Notes: a model not told the origin generated them from the letters alone. DNA of 64,000 nucleotides from Devosia sp. A16 (GCF_001402915.1 NZ_CP012945.1:124001-188000), one strand, 5' to 3'; counted from the first letter of the stretch, positions 27,185 through 37,322 are shown. Made by a program: numbers and translations.

Positions 27185-27300
27185 GACGACGGCCTAAGGC
27201 CGTCGTCGCGCGCCGGATGGGGGATCTGCGACCAGGGGTAGCGCGACCGAAGTCCGGCGACGAGCGACTGGGCGCGCTGAAGCAGATCCCTCCATCCGGC
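27185..27300. repeat. Composite inverted repeats between urtD and urtE
   Basis: A perfect 10-base stem (GACGACGGCC/GGCCGTCGTC, 27185-27207) is followed by a wider inverted repeat (GCCGGATGGGGGATCTG near 27211 against CAGATCCCTCCATCCGGC ending at 27300). The inner spacer is about 50 bases. This differs from the CTCCCC-type elements elsewhere in the window. The whole urtD-urtE gap of 240 bases holds no gene. Confidence 0.65.
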
Positions 27301-27355
27301 CATTTCTTGTCCACTGCGTCGCTCGCACCATGACGGAAACCGCAGGAGCCTACCG

Positions 27356-28060
27356 ATGACCACCGCCCTCTCCATCCGCGACGTCGGCCTCCACTACGGG
27401 GCGGCGCAGGCGCTGCGCGGCGTTTCCATCGAGGCCAAACCCGGCAGGATCACCGCAGTGCTCGGCCGCAACGGCGTCGGCAAGTCCTCGACGCTGCGTG
27501 CCGTCACCGGCATCAACAATGTCTCGTCGGGCGAGATCGTCTTCAACGACGAGGTGCTCAAGAAGGCGCCACCCTACAAGCGGGCCCGGCTCGGCATCGG
27601 CTACGTGCCGCAGGGCCGCGAGGTGTTCCCGTTGCTGACCGTGAAGGAGAACCTCGAGACCGGCTATGCGCCGCTGAAAGCGGCCGAGCGAAACGTCCCC
27701 GACTACATCTACGAGCTGTTTCCGATCCTCAAATCGATGCTCGGCCGCCGTGGCGGCGACTTGTCAGGTGGCCAGCAGCAGCAGCTCGCCATCGGCCGCG
27801 CCCTGGTGACGCGGCCCAAGGTGCTGGTGCTGGACGAGCCGACCGAGGGCATCCAGCCTTCGATCATCAAGGATATCGGCCGGGCGCTGCAGTTCCTGCG
27901 CGACCAGAAGGGCATGACCATTCTCCTGGTCGAACAGTATCTGGACTTCTGCCGCGAGATCGCCGACGACATCTACATCATGGATCGCGGTGAAATCATG
28001 CATTCCGGCCCGGCCGCCGACCTCGACCTGCCCGAGGTCCGCCGGCATTTGATGGTGTGA
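27356..28060 (+). CDS. urtE: Urea ABC transporter ATP-binding protein UrtE
   Basis: A 234-residue LivF-type ATPase. Walker A is GRNGVGKSS (about 37-45), signature LSGGQQQQLA, Walker B VLVLDEPTEGIQPS. The TEGIQP sequence is typical of UrtE. AGGAG lies about seven bases before the ATG. It is the last urt gene; ureD follows after 170 bases that contain a palindromic repeat, so read-through into ureDAB is likely. Confidence 0.95.
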   Translation: MTTALSIRDVGLHYGAAQALRGVSIEAKPGRITAVLGRNGVGKSSTLRAVTGINNVSSGEIVFNDEVLKKAPPYKRARLGIGYVPQGREVFPLLTVKENLETGYAPLKAAERNVPDYIYELFPILKSMLGRRGGDLSGGQQQQLAIGRALVTRPKVLVLDEPTEGIQPSIIKDIGRALQFLRDQKGMTILLVEQYLDFCREIADDIYIMDRGEIMHSGPAADLDLPEVRRHLMV

Positions 28061-28092
28061 TGCAGCGAGTGTCGTTACGTCCGGTGCGGGTT

Positions 28093-28201
28093 GCCCCCCA
28101 CCCCTGTCCCCTCCCCCCAAACAGGGGGAGAGAGACGCTCGCGCGAGCCGCAGTGTTTTGGTCTCCCTCCCCCCTTGGGGGGAGGGAACAGGGGTGGGGG
28201 G
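28093..28201. repeat. Palindromic repeat between urtE and ureD
   Basis: CCCCCACCCCTGTCCC and GAACAGGGGTGGGGG are the outer arms, CTCCCTCCCCCC and GGGGGGAGGG the inner ones. The outer arms match 11326-11374. It ends about 29 bases before the ureD start. Confidence 0.8.
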
Positions 28202-28229
28202 CTGCAGGCGCCGGTCTCCGAGGCGGGCC

Positions 28230-29045
28230 ATGAGCGCGATCCAGGCCCTCCCCCGCCATCAGCGCGCTCGCGGTACAGGCCGCATCGCCACCCAGGTGCT
28301 CGACGGGCGGACCCGGTTGACCACCCTGTTCCAGGAAGGCTGCGCCAAGATCCGGCTGCCGCATACGCATGATGCGAGCTTGCAGGCGGTGCTGATCAAT
28401 ACGGCGGGCGGGCTGACCGGTGGCGATGACGTGACCTGGCACGCGACGGCGGCGCCGGGCGCCCGGATGGTGCTCACCACCCAGGCCTGCGAGCGCGTCT
28501 ATCGTTCGCTGGGCGACGATGCGCGCGTCGCCACCCGGCTCGAGGTCGGCCCCGGCGCGCATCTCGATTGGCTCCCGCAGGAGACCATTCTCTACGAAGG
28601 TGGCCGGCTCCACCGCAGCCTGGACGTGGACCTGGCGCCCGATGCCAGTTTTTTCGCCATCGAGGCGATCATGCTCGGTCGTGAGGCGATGGGAGAAACT
28701 GCCCGTGGTGCGTCTCTCACCGACACCTGGCGCATCCGTCGCGGTGGCCGGCTGCTCCATGCGGAGGCGACACGGCTGAGCGCCGATCCGCTCGAGCGCG
28801 ATGCCCTGTCGTTATTGGCGGGCGCCGGCGCTTTCGCCACCCTGCTCTATGTCGGCGCCGACGCGGAACGAAGACTCGATCCGGTCCGTGCCCTGTGCAC
28901 GGACAACTCCGCCGCCAGCGTCATCGGCGAGCGCCTGATTGTCCGCGCCATGGCCTCATCCGGGCTTGCGCTACGCCGCATCATCACGCCAATAATCGCA
29001 AAGCTCTCCGGCGCCGGCACCCTGCCCCGCCTCTGGCATCTCTAG
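28230..29045 (+). CDS. ureD: Urease accessory protein UreD
   Basis: A 271-residue urease maturation protein. Family motifs are visible: [20 protein letters not shown] near residue 28, [11 protein letters not shown] near 55, [11 protein letters not shown] near 78, and [14 protein letters not shown] near 113. UreD binds apo-urease and, with UreF and UreG, passes nickel into the active site. The ATG at 28230 is supported by alignment with these motifs; the frame also runs back into the palindromic repeat. ureA begins nine bases after the stop. Confidence 0.93.
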   Translation: MSAIQALPRHQRARGTGRIATQVLDGRTRLTTLFQEGCAKIRLPHTHDASLQAVLINTAGGLTGGDDVTWHATAAPGARMVLTTQACERVYRSLGDDARVATRLEVGPGAHLDWLPQETILYEGGRLHRSLDVDLAPDASFFAIEAIMLGREAMGETARGASLTDTWRIRRGGRLLHAEATRLSADPLERDALSLLAGAGAFATLLYVGADAERRLDPVRALCTDNSAASVIGERLIVRAMASSGLALRRIITPIIAKLSGAGTLPRLWHL

Positions 29046-29053
29046 GATATCCG

Positions 29054-29356
29054 ATGAACCTGACGCCCCGCGAGAAAGATAGGCTGCTCATTGCCATGGC
29101 GGCGATCGTCGCCCGCAAGCGCCTCGAGCGCGGCGTGAAACTCAACCACCCCGAGGCCATCGCATTGATCACCGACTATGTGGTTGAAGGCGCCCGCGAC
29201 GGCCGCTCGGTGGCCGACCTGATGGAGGCCGGCGCCCACGTGGTGACCCGCGCCCACGTGATGGAAGGCATTGCCGAAATGATCCACGACGTGCAGATCG
29301 AAGCCACGTTCCCCGACGGCACCAAGCTGGTGACCGTCCACGAACCGATCCGGTGA
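29054..29356 (+). CDS. ureA: Urease gamma subunit UreA
   Basis: A 100-residue protein, the standard UreA length, beginning [13 protein letters not shown] and ending [15 protein letters not shown], both family hallmarks. It is one of three structural chains of urease, which hydrolyses urea to ammonia and carbamate in the cytosol. Its stop codon overlaps the ureB GTG (GTGA at 29353-29356). Confidence 0.97.
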   Translation: MNLTPREKDRLLIAMAAIVARKRLERGVKLNHPEAIALITDYVVEGARDGRSVADLMEAGAHVVTRAHVMEGIAEMIHDVQIEATFPDGTKLVTVHEPIR

Positions 29357-29673
29357 GCAAAATGCCCCTCATCCCAGGCGAAGTCCTGACCGTCCCCGGC
29401 GACATCGAGCTAAATGCAGGCGCGCCGCAGGTGACCCTCGAAGTGGCCAATACCGGCGACCGCCCGATCCAGGTCGGCTCGCACTACCACTTTTACGAAA
29501 CCAATGCCGGCCTCAGCTTCGACCGAGAAAAAGCCCGCGGCATGCGACTCGACATCGCTGCCGGTACTGCCGTGCGTTTCGAGCCGGGTCAGGCGCGCGA
29601 GGTTCGGTTGGTGCCGTTTTCGGGAAACCGCGTGGTTTATGGCTTCCAGCAGAAGGTAATGGGGAAGCTCTGA
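29353..29673 (+). CDS. ureB: Urease beta subunit UreB
   Basis: A 106-residue UreB starting at GTG 29353, coupled to ureA. Motifs include [32 protein letters not shown] and [12 protein letters not shown]. In most alphaproteobacteria ureC follows directly; here a bidirectional terminator follows instead and ureC is 2.5 kb away. Confidence 0.97.
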   Translation: MSKMPLIPGEVLTVPGDIELNAGAPQVTLEVANTGDRPIQVGSHYHFYETNAGLSFDREKARGMRLDIAAGTAVRFEPGQAREVRLVPFSGNRVVYGFQQKVMGKL

Positions 29674-29695
29674 CGCCGCCAGCGTCTAGTAACAG

Positions 29696-29720
29696 AAAGG
29701 CCGGGCACTGCCCGGCCTTT
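29696..29720. terminator. Bidirectional terminator after ureB
   Basis: AAAGGCCGGGCA and TGCCCGGCCTTT form a nearly perfect 25-base palindrome with A- and T-rich ends. It sits between ureB (plus) and a small minus-strand gene, and would cut transcription of ureDAB from ureC. Confidence 0.82.
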
Positions 29721-29736
29721 GCAATTCAGAAACAGA

Positions 29737-30051
29737 TCATCCCTGAACGAGGATGGTCACGTCGGTTGGATCGGTACCCGTGATGCCCACGACATCGTCA
29801 AGTGTCGCACCGAAGCTCTCGAGCTGGGCGAGCAGCGACGGGGTGCCTTGGATACGGGCCTTAAGCGAGTCGAGATCGACCAGTTCATAGCCTGGGCTCA
29901 GGGGATTGAGCTCCGCCGCGGTCACGGTCTTGAAGTTCACTGTCGACGCCGAGCCCAGCGCATCCATCGCGCTCCCTTCCGCCGCCAGGGCGAAGCCCGC
30001 GGTGGAAAGAGTGAGAGCGGCAGCGACAGCAATAGCCTTGAAGTTCAACAT
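29737..30051 (-). CDS. Small exported protein with C-terminal module (104 aa)
   Basis: A 104-residue protein of unknown function, with a signal peptide (about 1-23, AGFALAAE). The mature part is short and ends with SFGATLDDVVGI then TDVTILVQG. That ending resembles the tails of the 17838 (SGASVNDIYAI...LTVYAF), 20044 and 30208 proteins. GGAGAC lies a few bases upstream of the ATG. It has no Cys. It is the second of two such genes in tandem on the minus strand, and it breaks the urease cluster. Confidence 0.75.
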   Translation of the reverse strand: MLNFKAIAVAAALTLSTAGFALAAEGSAMDALGSASTVNFKTVTAAELNPLSPGYELVDLDSLKARIQGTPSLLAQLESFGATLDDVVGITGTDPTDVTILVQG

Positions 30052-30164
30052 TTCATGTCTCCATTCGTTATCAAAAACGCACTGGAGATACGCATGATCC
30101 GGGGCAGAGGTTTCCCCTGCCCGTTCACTCTATTTTGCGCGTTCCCGAGGGAACGCGCGTCAGA

Positions 30165-30210
30165 GATCGTGCGAAACCTTACGATCGGATCGTGCGAAAC
30201 CTTGCGATCA
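30165..30210. repeat. Tandem 23-base repeat with internal dyads
   Basis: Two copies of GATCGT-GCGAAACCTT-(A/G)CGATC stand head to tail at 30165-30187 and 30188-30210; in the first the ends are perfect inverted repeats. The second copy covers the stop codon of the 30208 gene. A separate perfect palindrome, GCGCGTTCCC/GGGAACGCGC, lies at 30137-30158. Confidence 0.7.
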
Positions 30211-30591
30211 GAGATCGTCGGCGTAGAGCACGCCGCCGCCGTCGCCCGCCAGGTCGATCGAGACGATCTGGTCGAGGCTGACGCCGGAGTTGCGGATGGC
30301 GCTCATCGCCAGCGGGTTGATCACCAGGTTGCTCTGCAGATACCCCACGTCGCGCTGCTTGACCTGCAGCGCCCGGGCCAGCAGGTCGGCGTTCATCTGA
30401 GCACCGGCAAGGGTGGAAAGGCGGACGACGCGCAGCCCGGCGGCGCTATCGGCCCGACCGGCATCGTGCAGGAACTCGCTCCCGCCGATCCCGCCGATGA
30501 TCCGGACGATGTCCATACTTTGCGCCTGGGCGAGTTGAGGTGCAGCCATCAGCAGACCGGCGGCCAGTGCGGCGACGAATCGGAATTTCAT
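30208..30591 (-). CDS. Small exported protein with C-terminal module (127 aa)
   Basis: A 127-residue protein of unknown function. The signal peptide (about 1-23, PQLAQAQ) follows ATG 30591, with GGAGG upstream on the minus strand. The mature part contains RVVRLSTLAG, then RNSGVSLDQIVSIDL, and ends GGVLYADDL. This order, and the G-(V/A)-S-(L/V)-(D/N)-(D/Q)-I motif, parallels the C-terminal region of the two larger secreted proteins at 17838 and 20044, though the cysteines are missing. The frame is open upstream to 30672, but that part would overlap the divergent promoter. Confidence 0.75.
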   Translation of the reverse strand: MKFRFVAALAAGLLMAAPQLAQAQSMDIVRIIGGIGGSEFLHDAGRADSAAGLRVVRLSTLAGAQMNADLLARALQVKQRDVGYLQSNLVINPLAMSAIRNSGVSLDQIVSIDLAGDGGGVLYADDL

Positions 30592-30724
30592 GTGAGCCTC
30601 CAAACAGGTAACGCCAATAGAACAGCAGCCTGTGGCAAAATCCGGACCGGGTGGCCACATGAGCTTTGGCAATCGCCAGAGATTTCGGTTAGGGATGCGC
30701 CGGTTTCAATGGGCAGAGACAGCA

Positions 30725-31126
30725 ATGGCCAGCAAAGAGGAAGATTTCAAGGACCGCTTCGTGGCCGTGCTGCAGGATCTGCGCAGCAGCGGCGGCAAGG
30801 ACCCGGAGATCATGTTCCTGATCGGCAGCCTCGCCGCGAGGCTGCTCGACCGCGCTAAGCAACCCAGTTGGGCGGCCTACAAGATCGCACTGGCGCCTGC
30901 CGCCTATGACAAGCTGCTTGGCGACTTCAAGACCCAGGGCAACGCCTTTCATCGCGACGGCAAGCCCAAGCATGCCTACGCCGTTCAGGTCCTCGCCATG
31001 TCGCTGATCGCCCGGACCCAGAAGGACCCGGAGGTACAGGCCGGCAACGGACTGCTCGACGAGATGCTGGGGTTGCTGATCGCGGCCTACCGCAAGGCCG
31101 AAGCGATGACGCCCAAGCCGCACTGA
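30725..31126 (+). CDS. Conserved-looking small cytosolic protein of unknown function
   Basis: A 133-residue helical, charged protein (KEEDFKDRFVAVLQDLRSSGG at its start, KDPEIMFLIGSLAARLLDRA, then a long helical stretch). No signal or membrane segment is seen and I do not recognise a domain. The start was set at ATG 30725 because the protein composition becomes normal there; the frame is open to 30632. It diverges from the 30208 gene and converges with the cytochrome gene. Confidence 0.6.
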   Translation: MASKEEDFKDRFVAVLQDLRSSGGKDPEIMFLIGSLAARLLDRAKQPSWAAYKIALAPAAYDKLLGDFKTQGNAFHRDGKPKHAYAVQVLAMSLIARTQKDPEVQAGNGLLDEMLGLLIAAYRKAEAMTPKPH

Positions 31127-31172
31127 GCGGCATGTCGGGGGCCCGTCTTGCGCCCCCGACCGCCCTCTCGCT

Positions 31173-32009
31173 TCAGGGCTTGGGCGGCAGCGAGCGCAGG
31201 TAGAGGATGATGGCGCTCACATCGTCGGGCTTGATATGCGCATAGAAGCCATAGGGCATCGGCGGGAGCATGGCGCTGCCATCCGGCCGCGTGCCGGTGG
31301 TGATCATCTTGGCGATGTCGGCGTCGCTGAACTCGGCGAGTCCGGTCGGGGTGATATTGGCCGAAACCGACACCCCCCACGGGCCGTGGAACTCCACGCC
31401 GCCCTGCCCCAGATGGGTCTCGAACATCGGACCGGTCGGGCCGAACGTGGTGTGGCAGACGATGCAGTGACCCACCGGCCCGGCCAGATAGGCTCCATAC
31501 GCGGCCGTCACCCCTTCGGGGACGTCGGCGACCGTGGTGACCGGCGGCCCCCAGGCGGGCGGCAGCGGGATGTTGTATATCGATTTGCCGGGATCGTTCT
31601 CGACCGCGGGCACGGTGCGCAGGTACATCACGATCGAGCTGAGGTCGCTGTCGGACAGTCCCTTGTACACCTCGAACGGCATGGGCGGCCCCAGCACCTT
31701 GCCATCCGGCCGGATACCCTCACGGATGGCCTTCATCAGTTGCACGTCGGTCCAGTCCTTGATCTCGCCGGCCGGCGTCAGGTTGGGCGCGATGGCAGTA
31801 TATTGCTCGCTCTGCTCCACCACTCGACCGGAGAGCGCCTTGTCCATCTCGGGTCCATTGGGGCCAAGCGGCGTATGACAGTTGCCGCAGCCGGCGATCG
31901 AGTTGACCAGGTAGTCGCCGCGTTCCACCGATGCCGCCGCCTGGGCGTGGCTCACTGCGCCCCCGACGCTAGTCAGCGCCACGAGGCCGAACATCATCAA
32001 ACGACGCAT
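31173..32009 (-). CDS. Dihaem cytochrome c, periplasmic
   Basis: A 278-residue protein with a signal peptide (about 1-24, SHAQAA) and two CXXCH haem sites, CGNCH (about residue 41) and CIVCH (about 180), each in its own cytochrome c domain. Distal methionine regions read PPMPFEVYKGL and LPPMPYGFYAHI. The layout resembles cytochrome subunits of membrane alcohol or aldehyde dehydrogenases and other dihaem c proteins, but no dehydrogenase lies beside it. GGAGA precedes the ATG at 32009. It is divergent from ureC. Confidence 0.88.
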   Translation of the reverse strand: MRRLMMFGLVALTSVGGAVSHAQAAASVERGDYLVNSIAGCGNCHTPLGPNGPEMDKALSGRVVEQSEQYTAIAPNLTPAGEIKDWTDVQLMKAIREGIRPDGKVLGPPMPFEVYKGLSDSDLSSIVMYLRTVPAVENDPGKSIYNIPLPPAWGPPVTTVADVPEGVTAAYGAYLAGPVGHCIVCHTTFGPTGPMFETHLGQGGVEFHGPWGVSVSANITPTGLAEFSDADIAKMITTGTRPDGSAMLPPMPYGFYAHIKPDDVSAIILYLRSLPPKP

Positions 32010-32190
32010 AATGAGTCTCCGTGACCGATATAGGTCCATGCATTCCCGGCGATGACCCTAGCTTTATACTCCGCCGCCGCAATTTGTTTCTTTTGGTCAA
32101 CTTTTGTATGCGCATTTTTGCGCCAGATGGCTGGACAGCCTCATTATTAGGCGGTCAGATATTGGCGCCGCGTCGCCCGGAAGGACCATC
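32010..32190. promoter_or_regulatory. Divergent cytochrome c / ureC promoter region
   Basis: This 181-base gap is richer in A+T than its surroundings. It holds a possible -10 box TATACT (32065-32070) and a small hairpin GCGCA-TTTT-TGCGC (32110-32123). ureC must be transcribed from here, since a terminator and minus-strand genes separate it from ureB. No clear sigma-54 site is seen. Confidence 0.35.
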
Positions 32191-33900
<1,710 letters not shown>

Positions 33901-34007
33901 GGCAGCGATCATCTCGACCCACCGCTGCCGATGCGGCCTGGCGCACGCAGACAGAAATCCGCCACAGCGAATCGGTTAGGCTCAACCGCCCGAGGGAGGA
34001 TTTGCCG

Positions 34008-34346
34008 ATGGAAGAACTCGCTACTGCCGCCATGATGCAGAACGTCGACGTTTCGGCGCAGGTGGTGCTGTCCCTCGCGGGCAGCTTCGAGCGCAACATC
34101 GTCGAGTACCAATGCGAGGGGCTCGAGCCGTTAAAGGTCGACTTCATCAACGCCAAGCCGAACTTCATCGCCATCGTCCCGGTCGGCCCTGAGAAGCTGG
34201 TCTTCGTCAACGTCATGGCCGCTTCCGGCGCCAAGTATGTGGCCGGCCAGTACGAGTTCTGGACCAAGGGCAGCGAGGCGACGCTGACCGACCTGCAGGC
34301 AGACCCGCAGTCGGTGAGCTGCACGGAGGCCACCAACACGCCCTGA
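34008..34346 (+). CDS. MliC-like (C-type lysozyme inhibitor) domain protein
   Basis: A 112-residue protein. Residues about 35-107 match the MliC pattern: VEYQCEG at the start, SGAKYVAGQYEFWTKGSEATL in the middle, and a closing Cys (VSCTE), giving the expected Cys pair. MliC proteins block host c-type lysozyme and are normally lipoproteins or periplasmic. Here no convincing signal peptide is visible from ATG 34008 (GGGAGGA upstream). It lies between ureC and ureE. Confidence 0.68.
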   Translation: MEELATAAMMQNVDVSAQVVLSLAGSFERNIVEYQCEGLEPLKVDFINAKPNFIAIVPVGPEKLVFVNVMAASGAKYVAGQYEFWTKGSEATLTDLQADPQSVSCTEATNTP

Positions 34347-34354
34347 GCGCGGCC

Positions 34355-34942
34355 GTGGACGTCGGCGGCGCACACGACGTATTCGTCCATGTCCGCATCG
34401 TCATGGGCACGGTGATCGGGCTCGGCCTGACGCGCTTGCTGATGGGCGCTGCCGGGCTGATTCAACATCCCCGGCGCGCCAGGCTGTCGCTGCTCCACCT
34501 GCTCTGGGTCATCTCGGTCGGCGTCGAGCTGATCCTGTTCTGGTGGTGGGAATACGATCTGGCCCGGTTGCCGAGCTGGAACTTCGGCGTCTTCATTTTC
34601 CTGATCGGCTACGCCGTGACGCTGTTCGCGCTGGCGGCGCTGCTGTTTCCCGACAACCTCAGCGAGTACGACGGCTACGAAGATTTCTTCCTCAAGCGCC
34701 GGCACTGGTTCTTCGGCATTTTCGGGCTCACCTTCCTCCTCGACCTGGCCGATACGCTGATCAAGGGCGCTCCGTATTTCCAGGCGATGGACCTGCTCTA
34801 CCTGGTGCAGATTCCGTTCGGGCTGGTGCTCTCGGGTGTCGCGATCTGGACGCCAAACCGACGCTTCCAACTCGCCTTCGTCATCGTCCACCTGATTTAC
34901 CAGGCGTGGTCGATCGGCTTCTACTTTGAAACCCGCGGCTGA
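34355..34942 (+). CDS. Multi-spanning inner-membrane protein of unknown function
   Basis: A 195-residue protein with about six hydrophobic helices (near 13-33, 47-64, 77-97, 115-133, 143-160 and 168-188) and conserved-looking aromatic clusters such as LFWWWEYDLA. I recognise no named family. The GTG at 34355 is eight bases after the MliC-like stop, so the two genes are probably co-transcribed with ureC upstream and ureE downstream. Confidence 0.68.
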   Translation: MDVGGAHDVFVHVRIVMGTVIGLGLTRLLMGAAGLIQHPRRARLSLLHLLWVISVGVELILFWWWEYDLARLPSWNFGVFIFLIGYAVTLFALAALLFPDNLSEYDGYEDFFLKRRHWFFGIFGLTFLLDLADTLIKGAPYFQAMDLLYLVQIPFGLVLSGVAIWTPNRRFQLAFVIVHLIYQAWSIGFYFETRG

Positions 34943-34997
34943 CCGGCTAAGCTGGCGGTGAAGGTTGGGAAGCCTCGAAGACCTGGTAGTTTTGACG

Positions 34998-35471
34998 ATG
35001 CCGCAAACCTTTCGCGCGGTTGGCTATTTGCCGACAGGCGCAGCCGGTACCCCCTTCGATCTCGCTATCCTGCTGCATGACCAGCGCCGCGTGCGCCGCC
35101 GCATGCTGCCCCTGGTGCACGGCGATAGCGTGCTGGTGGATTTTCCCGAGCCCATTACTCTCGCCGACCGCTCGCTGCTCGCGCTGGACGACGGGCGGCT
35201 GATTGAGATCATTGCCGGCGAAGAGCCGCTCTACGAAGTTCGCGGCCGCGACCCCATCCACCTGATGCGGCTCTGCTGGCACCTGGGCAACCGCCACCTC
35301 AAGACCCAGATCGAGGCGGATCGCGTGCTGATCCTGCGCGACCACGTGATCCGCGACATGCTGCGCGGCCTGGGCGCCATCGTCTCCGATGTTTCCGAGC
35401 CCTTTCATCCCGAAGAGGGGGCTTACTCGCACAGCCATGGCGAGCCCACCCACGCGCTGCTCAATCGATGA
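34998..35471 (+). CDS. ureE: Urease accessory protein UreE
   Basis: A 157-residue nickel metallochaperone. The N-terminal part has RRMLPLVHGDSVLVDFPEP, and the C-terminal domain has the family motif LCWHLGNRHLKTQIE with the metal-binding His. The C-terminal tail is short with only three His (HSHGEPTH), not the long poly-His of some species. The start could also be TTG 34965; ATG 34998 fits the family length better. The stop overlaps ureF (ATGA at 35468-35471). Confidence 0.92.
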   Translation: MPQTFRAVGYLPTGAAGTPFDLAILLHDQRRVRRRMLPLVHGDSVLVDFPEPITLADRSLLALDDGRLIEIIAGEEPLYEVRGRDPIHLMRLCWHLGNRHLKTQIEADRVLILRDHVIRDMLRGLGAIVSDVSEPFHPEEGAYSHSHGEPTHALLNR

Positions 35472-36268
35472 CTAACCCGGCCGCCCTGCAGAAACTCGTC
35501 ACCTGGCTGTCGCCCGCCTTCCCGGTGGGTGCGTTTGCGTGGTCGGCGGGGCTTGAGACGGCGATTGCAGATCGTCGCGTAACCGACCCCGAACGCTTGC
35601 AGAACTGGATCGAAGGCGCGCTGACGCATGGCGGGGTTCGCACTGATGCGATCTTGCTGGCCGAGGCTTGGCGGGCGGGCGGAGAGTCTGCGTTTGCGGC
35701 CTCCCCCCTCCCAACCTCCCCCACAAGGGGGGAGGTACCCGCTGGTGATGGGGGCACTATTCCGCCACAAGCACCGGCAGACACCTCCCCCCTTGTGGGG
35801 GAGGCCGGGAGGGGGGAGGCCACACGCACCAGCCTCTCCGACCTCGCCGACCTCAGCCAGGCCCTCACCGCCAGCCGCGAGCGTTGGATGGAGACCACCA
35901 TCACCGGCGACAACTACGTGCTGGCAACGAAGCACTGGCCTACCGGCGTCCTTGCCCTGCTCCCCGAGCCCTGCCCCTACCCCATCGCCGTCGGCGCCAT
36001 CGCCGCGGCGCACGACATCGATCTCCTCGACACCCTGCTCGCCTGGCTCACCGCCACGGTGCACGGCCAGATTTCGGTGGCGGTGCGTCTCGTGCCGCTT
36101 GGCCAGTCCGACGGCCTTCGCGTCCTCGCGGCGCTCGAGCCGGGCGTTGCGGCGCTGGCAGCATCCGCGGCCGCCTCGACTCTTGCCGACCTCGGCGCAA
36201 TCGCCTACGCCGCCGATATCGCGCAGATGCGCCACGAGACGCTGGAACCGAGGATTTTCCGTTCATGA
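35468..36268 (+). CDS. ureF: Urease accessory protein UreF with in-frame repeat insertion
   Basis: A 266-residue UreF, about 40 longer than usual. Residues 1-76 ([39 protein letters not shown]) and from about 119 on ([31 protein letters not shown]) follow the family. Between them, residues about 77-118 are translated from a palindromic repeat and read [12 protein letters not shown] ... [11 protein letters not shown]. UreF acts with UreD and UreG to load nickel. The frame is intact across the insertion. It is coupled to ureE and to the DUF3995 gene by ATGA overlaps. Confidence 0.93.
   Translation: MTNPAALQKLVTWLSPAFPVGAFAWSAGLETAIADRRVTDPERLQNWIEGALTHGGVRTDAILLAEAWRAGGESAFAASPLPTSPTRGEVPAGDGGTIPPQAPADTSPLVGEAGRGEATRTSLSDLADLSQALTASRERWMETTITGDNYVLATKHWPTGVLALLPEPCPYPIAVGAIAAAHDIDLLDTLLAWLTATVHGQISVAVRLVPLGQSDGLRVLAALEPGVAALAASAAASTLADLGAIAYAADIAQMRHETLEPRIFRS
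35698..35821. repeat. Palindromic repeat inserted within ureF
   Basis: GGCCTCCCCCCTCCC and GGGAGGGGGGAGGCC are exact outer inverted arms; inner arms are ACCTCCCCCACAAGGGGGGAGGT and ACCTCCCCCCTTGTGGGGGAGG. The design is that of the elements at 14430-14563 and 38160-38287, but the sequence lies wholly inside a coding region and keeps its frame. Confidence 0.88.
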
Positions 36269-36693
36269 GCATGCTGATTGCCGCCCTGATCTTCGTCGTG
36301 CTGCTGGCGGTGGCCATTGCCCACTTGCTGTGGTCGATCGGCAGCCGCTGGCCGATCCGCGATCCGGAGTTGCTGGCGCGCACCGTCGTCGGCAAGCCGG
36401 GCGTCACCCGAGTGCCGAAATTGGCCTCCTTCGTCATCTCGCTGCTGGTGCTCGCCGCGGGCGTCCTTGCCCTGTCGCTGGCCGATCACACTGCCGGTGG
36501 CTGGTGGCTGACGCTGATCGGCGTCCTGCTCGCCGCGCTGTTTCTCGGCCGCGGCGCCGTCGGCTACACGGAACGCTGGCGCGCCACCTTCTCGGCCGAA
36601 CCGTTCGCAACGCTCGACCGCAAGAACTACTCGCCGATTTCGATCGCGCTGGGTGTAGGCTATCTCCTGCTCGTCATCATGAGGCTGATATGA
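36265..36693 (+). CDS. DUF3995 small membrane protein
   Basis: A 142-residue membrane protein with four hydrophobic helices (about 3-24, 53-72, 78-97, 122-140). Motifs [13 protein letters not shown] and [18 protein letters not shown] fit the DUF3995 family, which is often found near metabolic operons but has no known role. It starts at ATG 36265, overlapping the ureF stop, and its own stop overlaps the ureG start, so it is firmly in the urease operon. A nickel- or urea-related function is possible but unproven. Confidence 0.78.
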   Translation: MSMLIAALIFVVLLAVAIAHLLWSIGSRWPIRDPELLARTVVGKPGVTRVPKLASFVISLLVLAAGVLALSLADHTAGGWWLTLIGVLLAALFLGRGAVGYTERWRATFSAEPFATLDRKNYSPISIALGVGYLLLVIMRLI

Positions 36694-37322
36694 AATCGCT
36701 TAATGGTCCCCTGCGCGTCGGCATCGGCGGTCCTGTCGGTTCCGGCAAGACCACGCTGTGCGAAATGCTTCTCAAGGCAATGCGCGACCGCTATTCGATG
36801 GCGGTGGTCACCAACGACATCTACACCAAGGAAGACGCGCTGATCCTCAACCGGGTGCAGGCGATCTCCGAGGATCGCATCGTCGGGGTCGAGACCGGCG
36901 GCTGTCCGCACACCGCCATTCGTGAGGATGCCTCGCTGAACCTCGCGGCCATCGCCGATCTCAACCGCAAGTTCCCCGACCTCGACATCATCCTGATCGA
37001 GTCCGGCGGTGACAACCTCGCCGCTACCTTCTCGCCCGACCTCGCCGACATCACGCTCTATGTCATCTCGGTGGCGCAGGGCGAAAAGATCCCGCGCAAG
37101 GGCGGGCCGGCCATCACCCGCTCCGACCTGCTGATCGTCACCCACACCGACATCGCTCAATACGTGAACGCCAGCCTCGAGGTCATGGAGGCCGATACGC
37201 GGCGCGTGCGCGAAGGCCGCCCCTACGTCTTCGCCGACCTGCTGCGCCGCGAGAACCTCGACCAGATCATCGGTTTCATCGAGCAGCAGGGCGGGCTGGT
37301 GGCCGCCGAAGCGGCGGAGTAG
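36690..37322 (+). CDS. ureG: Urease accessory GTPase UreG
   Basis: A 210-residue SIMIBI-class GTPase. The P-loop is [11 protein letters not shown] (about 13-23), the nickel-binding CPH motif is in [11 protein letters not shown], and [13 protein letters not shown] and THTDIAQYV follow the family. UreG uses GTP to drive nickel transfer to urease with UreD and UreF. The ATG at 36690 overlaps the DUF3995 stop. The end of the operon is followed by a palindromic repeat. Confidence 0.97.
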   Translation: MKSLNGPLRVGIGGPVGSGKTTLCEMLLKAMRDRYSMAVVTNDIYTKEDALILNRVQAISEDRIVGVETGGCPHTAIREDASLNLAAIADLNRKFPDLDIILIESGGDNLAATFSPDLADITLYVISVAQGEKIPRKGGPAITRSDLLIVTHTDIAQYVNASLEVMEADTRRVREGRPYVFADLLRRENLDQIIGFIEQQGGLVAAEAAE

